A stretch of 7,152 nucleotides of DNA, taken from the NCBI GenBank assembly GCA_020056645.1, contig JAGVHJ010000145.1, positions 1 to 7,152 on the forward strand, written 5' to 3'. Shown in pieces: positions 1 through 5,335 of this stretch (positions within the stretch are counted from its first letter, which is position 1; the number at the start of each line of letters is the position of its first letter). A program made the translations under genes and the position numbers. The stretch is from Desulfobacterales bacterium (lineage in GTDB: Bacteria; Desulfobacterota; Desulfobacteria; Desulfobacterales; JAHIVH01). The notes below the pieces were generated by a model. That model was not told the origin of the DNA, ran no database searches, and worked only from the letters and a program-made list of their open reading frames with translations.

Positions 1-2341
1 CTTTATATCCCAGATCCTTCAGCATCTCGATGCCGATATCCACCAGGAATTTTTCATCATCCACAAACAAGACCTGTTCGGTGCCTGTCGGCAAATCCAG
101 TATGGCGTTTGTTACGGTGGTCGCCTCTTTTTCAACAACAGGAAACAACACCTGAAAGGTTGCGCCAGCGCCGGGCGTGCTCGCCACTCTTATATCACCG
201 CCGCAGTCGGCGACAATTCCGTGCACCGTGGCAAGCCCCATGCCGGTTCCTTCCTTCATGATTTTGGTTGTAAAATAGGGCTCAAAAATGTGCGACATCG
301 TTTCTTCATCCATTCCGACGCCGGTGTCTTTTACCGTCAACCGAAGATATTTTCCCGGCTCAAGTGTTCCGCCGGTGACGCCATCCTCTCCGGTGAGCTC
401 CACCGGAAGAAGTTCGACATGCAGCTCACCGCCCATCTCTTCCATGGCCTGGGAAGCATTGACGCACAGATTCATCAGCACCTGGTGAATCTGTGTCTGA
501 TCCGCCATGATGGCCCCAAGGTTTGAAGCCACATTGTGAGTAATCGCGATGGTTGCTGGAATCGAGGGCCGGATCAATTTTAATACCTCTTTAAACACCA
601 TACCGATATCGACGGGAATTTTTTCAACCTTTGTCTGGCGGCTGAATGCCAGGATCTGTTGAACAAGGCTTTTCGCCCGGTCACTTGAGGCGATAAGTTG
701 CTGGATATATTTACATATTTTTTCGTTTCCCTGGGAATTGATAAGCGTCAGTTGGGCATATCCCAGTATCGCAGATAAAATATTATTAAAATCATGGGCG
801 ATTCCTCCCGCGAGGGTGCCGATAGCCTCCATTTTCTGGGCTTGCCGGAGCTTCATCTCGAGCCTTTTTTTATCCTCTTCAACCTCTCTGTTTTTCGTGA
901 TATCGAGCAGTTGCCCCACGGTTTTAACCTGACCGTTGGAATTCTTAATGACACTCCCGTTAAACTCTATCCGTCTTTTTTCCCCTGATTTCCTTAGAAT
1001 ATTAAACTCATATCTGGCGGGAGCACTCTCTCCCCGCTGTCTTTGTCTGTAGCGCTCTGAAACAAGATCAATGCTTTCAGCGTCCAGCACCACCCGAAAA
1101 TCTTCTCCGATCAACTCATCATGGGAACGGCCGCTAATTTTGCAGAACTCGTCATTCACATACTGAAATTTATAGTCCGATCCAACGAGGATAATGCCGT
1201 CATGGGAGTTTTCCACAATCGACCGGAACTGCTCCTCGCTTTCCCGAAGCTCTTCTTCAAACCGCCTGCTCTTGGCTGTTTTTTCATTCAATTGGTTGAG
1301 AAGATGATTGAACTCATTGGCGAGGATACCGATCTCATCCTGGGGGGGTGTTTCGATCCTCCGTGACAGATCCCCGGTCTGTTGAATCGTCTGAACATGG
1401 TGGGTCAGTTTTGCAATTTTGTTAAAGACGGTTTGCTGGATCATCAAAAGGAGCGCCACGATGATGACGCTGAGCGCCATTTTTAAAACAAAGGTCTTCT
1501 GTAGCGTATGGGTGCCTTTTATCGATATTGCCCTGGTGTTGTTTGCTTCAACGAGTACGGAAGGTTTCCCTTCAAGGTCATTTAAAACCGTATAAACCTT
1601 GAGGAAAGAGTCCCCTTCCGTTTGAATGAAATAGGGAGAACTCTCTGTGATCTGGCCTGGAATATGGGTTCGTGTGGCTGGAATCGATTCCGGCGACATC
1701 GGGTGGATCGAAAAATCGATACGGGTTTGTTCCCTGATTTTCTGAACCATCTCATGATTCAATAATCGCCCCATGATCATGCTTCCCCGGATGGGGCCTT
1801 CATTTCTGTTGGCGAGAATGGGACGGGAAGAGATCAGGATGGGGCCTTGATTCGTCATAAAGAGGCCTTTCACGCTTACGTCGGAAAGGGCATGACCCTC
1901 CAGCCCGTATGAGAGCAGGGGATGGGATTCTGGAAAGCGATCCGTTGGAAAATCGTCGATGGTGATCGGCTTTTTTTCCGAAAGCGCGAGGAGCTTATGA
2001 TATAAGACCTTTCGATCCTTGTTCAGAATAGCGATATAGTTCAATTGATTGTCATAAAAAACGCTTTCCGGAAGATTCTCCTCGATATAGGCATCTGAAG
2101 AAGAGGCTGCATAGTCATAGGTCGCGTCCCAGGCAGACCAGTCGTGGCACAGCGTATCCAGGTGAAATAGCTCCCTCTGGACCGCCTGGGTGACGCGTTT
2201 GGCGTTTTCAATGGCTTGATCCTTCTCAATGGCCAAGAAACTGGGAAACAGAATGAAACGTTTGATTCCATAATCAAGGGCTGAAAAGCAGCAGAAAACA
2301 CCCACTAAAATGACAATCACCCTGGTTTTAATTTTTTTCAA
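1..2341 (-). CDS. CHASE4-HAMP-PAS hybrid sensor histidine kinase (3' end beyond the window)
   Basis: Membrane-bound hybrid sensor kinase, open for 780 codons and cut by the left edge within its receiver. Order by approximate residue: helix 7-25; extracytoplasmic CHASE4 domain about 30-275, with the hallmark CHDWSAWDATYDY at 65-77; second helix 285-301; HAMP about 305-355; PAS about 368-485; HisKA with GGIAHDFNN at 512-520 (phosphoacceptor His515); ATPase with N box MNLCVNAS (623-630), G1 DTGVGM (672-677), F box IFEPYFTTK and G2 GTGMGLAT; then a receiver beginning VLFVDDE (757-763). The start is TTG at 2341: AAGGA lies 7 nt upstream, an in-frame TGA lies a few codons further up, and the first in-frame ATG is codon 162, inside CHASE4. 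CHASE4 binds undefined small ligands in known families; the signal here is unknown. It follows nrfA on the same strand after a 235-nt gap, so it may have its own promoter. Domain assignments are firm; a role in nitrite sensing is inference. Confidence 0.93.
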   Translation of the reverse strand, partial: MKKIKTRVIVILVGVFCCFSALDYGIKRFILFPSFLAIEKDQAIENAKRVTQAVQRELFHLDTLCHDWSAWDATYDYAASSSDAYIEENLPESVFYDNQLNYIAILNKDRKVLYHKLLALSEKKPITIDDFPTDRFPESHPLLSYGLEGHALSDVSVKGLFMTNQGPILISSRPILANRNEGPIRGSMIMGRLLNHEMVQKIREQTRIDFSIHPMSPESIPATRTHIPGQITESSPYFIQTEGDSFLKVYTVLNDLEGKPSVLVEANNTRAISIKGTHTLQKTFVLKMALSVIIVALLLMIQQTVFNKIAKLTHHVQTIQQTGDLSRRIETPPQDEIGILANEFNHLLNQLNEKTAKSRRFEEELRESEEQFRSIVENSHDGIILVGSDYKFQYVNDEFCKISGRSHDELIGEDFRVVLDAESIDLVSERYRQRQRGESAPARYEFNILRKSGEKRRIEFNGSVIKNSNGQVKTVGQLLDITKNREVEEDKKRLEMKLRQAQKMEAIGTLAGGIAHDFNNILSAILGYAQLTLINSQGNEKICKYIQQLIASSDRAKSLVQQILAFSRQTKVEKIPVDIGMVFKEVLKLIRPSIPATIAITHNVASNLGAIMADQTQIHQVLMNLCVNASQAMEEMGGELHVELLPVELTGEDGVTGGTLEPGKYLRLTVKDTGVGMDEETMSHIFEPYFTTKIMKEGTGMGLATVHGIVADCGGDIRVASTPGAGATFQVLFPVVEKEATTVTNAILDLPTGTEQVLFVDDEKFLVDIGIEMLKDLGYK

Positions 2342-2348
2342 TGTGGGG

Positions 2349-2353
2349 TCCTT
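2349..2353 (-). promoter_or_regulatory. Shine-Dalgarno site that fixes the TTG start of the CHASE4 kinase
   Basis: AAGGA on the minus strand stands 7 nt before TTG at 2341. No ATG is available near the N-terminus, and the membrane helix begins within ten codons, so this site decides the start. GTG at codon 8 is the only nearby alternative and would cut into the helix. Confidence 0.7.
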
Positions 2354-2383
2354 ATCTTTTTTTGGGGGAATGGGAGCCTCTCA

Positions 2384-2501
2384 TTTTTTTTCGGGAGCTT
2401 CTTGGCTTTTTGCTGAACTGGCGAAAACAAAGGCTCAAGGGCCTCAAACAGTTCGCCAGTTTTAGCGCAAAAAGCCTTCGAAACTCTCGTCCGAAAAAAA
2501 A
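2384..2501. repeat. Long nested imperfect palindrome between nrfA and the CHASE4 kinase
   Basis: Three arm pairs are arranged symmetrically around one centre. The outer pair is an 11-bp match (TTTTTTTTCGG at 2384-2394 with CCGAAAAAAAA at 2491-2501). The middle pair is 10 bp (GGCTTTTTGC at 2404-2413 with GCAAAAAGCC at 2467-2476). The inner pair is 10 bp (AACTGGCGAA at 2416-2425 with TTCGCCAGTT at 2452-2461). A small AGGC/GCCT stem (2431-2434, 2441-2444) sits at the tip. Arms are separated by short asymmetric bulges. Either strand could fold into a long hairpin. It could be a non-autonomous MITE-like element or an interspersed palindromic repeat. It could also act as the transcription end of nrfHA, since A/T runs flank the stem on both sides. 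No coding sequence lies inside. Confidence 0.7.
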
Positions 2502-2532
2502 GCGAATGTCACTCACAAAAGGGCCTTTTTAC

Positions 2533-2550
2533 GGCTATAGCAAGGCTATA
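2533..2550. repeat. Short GGCTATA direct repeat just downstream of nrfA
   Basis: GGCTATA occurs at 2533-2539 and again at 2544-2550 with a 4-nt spacer; the first copy lies in the self-complementary GCTATAGC (2534-2541). It sits between the nrfA stop codon and the long palindrome, and may be part of the same repeat unit or an operator. Apart from this and the palindrome I see nothing else in the 235-nt gap. Confidence 0.35.
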
Positions 2551-2576
2551 CTGAATCCTTACGCGATGTTCACCTT

Positions 2577-4043
2577 TTATGGCAGTTCGGAAAAGAGCGA
2601 TTCCAGACCAAAGGGGTCGGGCAGCTCTTGTTCTTTCTTGAACATCAGTTTTTTCGTTCCCCGGTTGTCGAGATATTTGGGGAGTTCTAAATCGATCTTT
2701 TCAGGAACGGGAAATCCGCCCATCGCGAGAATCTGCCTCAGGAGTCCTTCCGATTTGGACGCGAACCGGATGGCGTCGCCCATGATCCGTCCCGCCTCGG
2801 AGGGATTGTGAAAGCCCATGGAATTCTCGGCCCCGATAAAAACCACCCGCAGAAAGGCATGTTTATATAAAGAGACGGCTTTTTCATAGAGCGCCGGGTC
2901 TGGGGAGAACCCTTTTTCCTTTTCGGCATGGACCCGTTCGATGAGTTTAGCCGCGGAGGCGGTGGCGTATCCGGCCCGGTTCAGTAAAGAGGCGGTTCTA
3001 TCCTGGATGATCCCCACCTGTTTTTTCAGCCATGAGGCGGCTTCGGTGTGACACTGGGCGCAGGCGGCCATTTCCCGTTTCAAGGGGCTGGTCACGTTGT
3101 GGTCGGAGATCTTACTGACCCCCGAGCGGGTATAGGGCATGTGGCAGTCGGCGCAGGCAAGGCCGGCGTTGAAGTGGGTGCTCTGACGGGTGAAGAATTC
3201 GAATTCGGGGTGCCGGATATAGGGCATTCCGAAACCGGTCACCTTCTGGGTCCATTCGATGCGCTGATAATCGGAGAGAAGATCTTCGATGATATTTTCA
3301 ACGGATATGTTGCCCCAGCTGCTTTTACTCCAGGGCAGATTCACGTCTCCGGAGACCTTCATATCCTGATCCCTGGGAACGAAGTAGGTGATATGGCACT
3401 GGGCGCAGGCGATGGTTCTCAACTCCTGCTGTCCGGGTTTCTCTTTCCCTATCATGGCAAGGCCCCTTTCAAGGTGGCTCTTGTTGGGCCGGATACCCAT
3501 GGTTGAGGGCTCGTGGCAATCAATGCAGGCCGGGCCGCTCTTCTGCATTTTTTCCGGAAACATGGAGACCGCCTCCATGAAAGGCGCTTTCAGATATTTC
3601 ATGCCGAATTTTTCGGTGTAGGTTTTATGATAGGGATTTTTGCAGGCCAGACAGACGCCCCCCGCCTTTGTCCGGGACGGGTCGATTTCGATCTGGTCGG
3701 TGAGAGCATAATAGTGGCCCCTGGGCTCGTTGTACTCGATCCCAAATCCCCATCCATTGTATAACAAGGCCGAAAATGGCAATTGGCTCAGCCGGTCGTA
3801 TACGATGTTGTCCTCGTCAAAGCCCCTCTTGTATTTACTCAGGCCCACTGGCTTGGGCTCCTGGGTTTTTTTCCACGATTCATAGTGAAGGGGGTAGACC
3901 TTTCCCCAGGCTTCCGGGTCGAACTCCCCCTTGGGAATTTCGCCGGTTTTCACCTGTTCCGGCCGGTCAGGCGCGCAGGCCGACAGGAAAACGGATAAGA
4001 CCAGTGTCATGGCGATGCGTGTGAGATCGATTTTTCGTGTCAT
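2577..4043 (-). CDS. nrfA: NrfA, pentaheme ammonia-forming nitrite reductase (lipoprotein type)
   Basis: Catalytic subunit of NrfHA, reducing nitrite to ammonium with six electrons outside the cytoplasmic membrane. The 488-residue length fits the family. The signal peptide ends in a lipobox, LSAC (Cys23), so the mature protein is probably lipid-anchored. Five heme sites are visible: CLACK (131-135), the active-site heme with lysine as proximal ligand, then CIDCH (173), CAQCH (213), CADCH (297) and CAQCH (328). Active-site residues by family alignment are Arg108 in PRGH, Tyr220 in HITYF and His278 in RHPE. The conserved ENSMGFHNP (406-414) supplies a likely distal heme His412. The usual calcium ligands Glu, Lys and Gln are replaced by Thr219, Tyr275 and Arg277, as in calcium-free NrfA. 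AAAGGAG lies 7 nt before the ATG, and the gene starts 19 nt after nrfH. No dedicated CxxCK heme lyase (nrfEFG or ccsA type) is in the window. Confidence 0.97.
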   Translation of the reverse strand: MTRKIDLTRIAMTLVLSVFLSACAPDRPEQVKTGEIPKGEFDPEAWGKVYPLHYESWKKTQEPKPVGLSKYKRGFDEDNIVYDRLSQLPFSALLYNGWGFGIEYNEPRGHYYALTDQIEIDPSRTKAGGVCLACKNPYHKTYTEKFGMKYLKAPFMEAVSMFPEKMQKSGPACIDCHEPSTMGIRPNKSHLERGLAMIGKEKPGQQELRTIACAQCHITYFVPRDQDMKVSGDVNLPWSKSSWGNISVENIIEDLLSDYQRIEWTQKVTGFGMPYIRHPEFEFFTRQSTHFNAGLACADCHMPYTRSGVSKISDHNVTSPLKREMAACAQCHTEAASWLKKQVGIIQDRTASLLNRAGYATASAAKLIERVHAEKEKGFSPDPALYEKAVSLYKHAFLRVVFIGAENSMGFHNPSEAGRIMGDAIRFASKSEGLLRQILAMGGFPVPEKIDLELPKYLDNRGTKKLMFKKEQELPDPFGLESLFSELP

Positions 4044-4062
4044 GATTGCTCTCCTTTGATGT

Positions 4063-4524
4063 TCAGAAAAGATCCCCGGTCAGCGGGGCTTTATGGGTTA
4101 CCCTGCGGTGGCATGACCAGCAGGTCCTCTCTCCAAGGGTGATCCGGGAGACCATCTCCCCGTGGCACCGGACGCAGTTTTTCTGGGCGACGGCTTTCCC
4201 ATGGTCCGATATTTTCATGGGCTCGGAAAAGAGCCGGCCATAGAAGAAGATCACATCCTTTGTCCCGTCGATCCCTTTCCAGGCCATGTGGTTGGGGAAA
4301 TTATCGTTGGGAAGGTGGCACTCCACGCATTTGATGTTTCGGTGAAGCCCGGTCTTGAGCCATGCGTCGTACTGATACTCCATGACATGGCAGGAAGAAC
4401 AGAACGCGGGCGATGATGTGAGCGTGTACACATCCGGAGGGCCAAAAAAAATAAAGACAAAAAGCGCGGTGGAACCGAACACCGCGGGGATGATAAATTT
4501 TAAGCGGAGCATGTTTTTAAGCAT
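4063..4524 (-). CDS. nrfH: NrfH, membrane tetraheme quinol dehydrogenase (NapC/NirT family)
   Basis: Electron-donor subunit for NrfA: it oxidises menaquinol at the membrane and passes electrons to the NrfA hemes. From the preferred start it has 153 residues, the usual size for NrfH. A single N-terminal helix (about residues 9-27) anchors it. Four heme motifs follow: CSSCH (42-46), CVECH (66-70), CVRCH (117-121) and CWSCH (135-139). Met48, two residues after the first motif's His, matches the unusual Met ligand of heme 1 in Desulfovibrio NrfH. Lys83 and Asp90 have the same 7-residue spacing as the quinol-site pair known there, and His61 and His144 are likely distal ligands. The start at 4524 is preferred because GGGAGGA lies 7 nt before it; an in-frame ATG at 4539 would overlap that ribosome site. 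nrfA follows after 19 nt, so the two form an operon. Confidence 0.95.
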   Translation of the reverse strand: MLKNMLRLKFIIPAVFGSTALFVFIFFGPPDVYTLTSSPAFCSSCHVMEYQYDAWLKTGLHRNIKCVECHLPNDNFPNHMAWKGIDGTKDVIFFYGRLFSEPMKISDHGKAVAQKNCVRCHGEMVSRITLGERTCWSCHRRVTHKAPLTGDLF

Positions 4525-4530
4525 CTCTTT

Positions 4531-4537
4531 TCCTCCC
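4531..4537 (-). promoter_or_regulatory. Ribosome binding site that fixes the nrfH start
   Basis: GGGAGGA on the minus strand ends 6 nt before ATG at 4524 (GGAGG core to ATG, 7 nt). The in-frame ATG at 4539 overlaps the start of this site and has no good Shine-Dalgarno of its own, so the downstream ATG is the likely start and the five extra residues are probably not translated. Confidence 0.75.
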
Positions 4538-4605
4538 ATAGGGGGTTAACATATCGTTTGAATCAGCCCTTCTTTTCAGCGTCCGTTTTTATTTCTCGTT
4601 TTCTC

Positions 4606-4628
4606 GTTACGAGGCTCTGCCTCGTAAC
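4606..4628. repeat. Perfect stem-loop upstream of nrfH, REP-like
   Basis: GTTACGAGGC (4606-4615), a TCT loop, then GCCTCGTAAC (4619-4628): a perfect 10-bp stem. No T run follows on either strand, so it is not a standard intrinsic terminator. TCTCGTT is repeated in tandem just to its left. The form resembles the interspersed short palindromes (GTTACGAGG / GTTCCCAGG-type cores) that I recall from deltaproteobacterial intergenic regions. It could alternatively be an operator or a stabilising hairpin in the nrfHA leader. Confidence 0.65.
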
Positions 4629-4637
4629 TATGAAAGG

Positions 4638-4654
4638 AGCCAACCCGGAGCCAC
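4638..4654 (-). promoter_or_regulatory. Possible sigma-54-type promoter for nrfHA
   Basis: On the minus strand GTGGCTCCGGGTTGGCT has GG and GC separated by exactly 10 nt, the spacing of sigma-54 -24/-12 elements. It differs from the TGGCAC...TTGC consensus by one base in each element (TGGCTC and TGGC). The predicted transcript would begin about 100 nt before nrfH, at the edge of the perfect stem-loop. It overlaps one arm of an inverted repeat, so the match may be accidental. No enhancer-binding regulator is visible in the window. Confidence 0.25.
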
Positions 4655-4683
4655 GCCAAGCTCATGGAAGAAAAGCCGGGTTG
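4641..4683. repeat. 8-bp inverted repeat after the response regulator
   Basis: CAACCCGG (4641-4648) and CCGGGTTG (4676-4683) are perfect inverted copies separated by 27 nt. They lie 22 nt past the response regulator stop and next to the perfect stem-loop. No U-rich tail follows, so a terminator role is doubtful. The pair may belong to one composite repeat element with the neighbouring hairpin. Confidence 0.45.
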
Positions 4684-4705
4684 TGCAAATTGACCGAAAC
4701 GATGA

Positions 4706-5335
4706 TCAAGGCCGGTTTTTCTTCTGATACCATTCCGAATCGCCGTAAAGGGTTTTTTCACATTCCGGGCACAATCCATGGCTGAAAGCCGCGTCGGTTC
4801 TTTTCGAAATATAGCTTTCAACCTGGTTCCAGAACCCCTGGTCGTCTCTTATTTTTTTGCAGCTGACACAAATGGGAATGATCCCTTTCAGGGTTTTGAT
4901 CTCTTCCCTGGCCAGTTTCAGCTCCACATGGGTTCTGACACGCATGAGAAGCTCCCTGCCGTCAAAAGGTTTGGTGACATAGTCGACGCCGCCCGCTTCA
5001 TAGGCCTTCAACAGATCTTCGGTTTCTCTCCGGGCGGTGAGAAATATGACCGGAATATCCCGTGTGGCCGGTTTTGACTTGATTTTCCGGCACACCTCGT
5101 ATCCATCCATTTCGGGCATCATGATATCGAGAAGCACCAGATCCGGAGGCTCCTTTTCCATCATCAAAAGGGCGTCTTCACCTTTCATGGCGATGGCGAC
5201 CTCGTAACCCGCATTTCCGATGATGCTCCCCAGCACCTTGATATTTTGGGGATTGTCGTCCACGATCAGGATGAATGTAGCCTTTGGAACGGCGTTTATC
5301 GGGGGTTTTTTGTTTTCCGGTTCATCAAGGGGCAT
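4706..5335 (-). CDS. Response regulator: receiver plus C-terminal CxxC...CPxC module
   Basis: A 209-residue cytoplasmic protein. After a short polar leader comes a full receiver (about 20-138) with the acidic pair Asp26-Asp27, phosphoacceptor Asp70 in LVLLDIMMP, Thr100 and Lys122 in TKPF. A helical linker (about 135-150) leads into a compact tail with IPICVSCKKIRDD (153-165), an aromatic stretch (FWNQVESYI) and FSHGLCPEC (184-192). Cys156, Cys159, Cys189 and Cys192 are spaced like a zinc or iron site. I know this motif as a recurrent tail on receiver and PAS proteins of related bacteria, but not with a proven function. There is no helix-turn-helix, GGDEF, HD-GYP or AAA+ domain, so the output is unknown. 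Its ATG lies within the end of the upstream kinase gene (11-bp overlap), with GAGGAG a short way upstream. That kinase is the obvious phosphodonor. Confidence 0.92.
   Translation of the reverse strand: MPLDEPENKKPPINAVPKATFILIVDDNPQNIKVLGSIIGNAGYEVAIAMKGEDALLMMEKEPPDLVLLDIMMPEMDGYEVCRKIKSKPATRDIPVIFLTARRETEDLLKAYEAGGVDYVTKPFDGRELLMRVRTHVELKLAREEIKTLKGIIPICVSCKKIRDDQGFWNQVESYISKRTDAAFSHGLCPECEKTLYGDSEWYQKKNRP

Noticed and set aside
2041..2301. 86-codon minus-strand frame
   Set aside because: It overlaps the CHASE4 kinase in another frame; the kinase frame is open for 780 codons with clear domains.
2341..2811. 156-codon plus-strand frame across the nrfA 3' end and the gap
   Set aside because: It runs through the long palindrome and the antisense of nrfA, has no family resemblance and is rich in Ser, Arg and Lys as expected of a shadow frame.
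3048..3506. 152-codon open frame on the plus strand
   Set aside because: Antisense to the heme-binding core of nrfA, whose five heme motifs fix the true frame; the plus-strand product is low-complexity Gly/Val/Ala-rich.
4525..4539. Upstream ATG of nrfH at 4539
   Set aside because: It overlaps the strong GGGAGGA ribosome site that serves the ATG at 4524, and adds only MGGKE, the translation of that site.
4606..4628. Intrinsic terminator for the response regulator
   Set aside because: The stem is perfect, but neither strand has a T tract directly after it; on the minus strand it is followed by A/G-rich sequence.
4684..4710. FNR/HcpR-like site (TTGA...TCAA) near the response regulator stop
   Set aside because: The half-sites are 12 nt apart rather than the 4-6 nt expected, and they overlap the end of the coding region.
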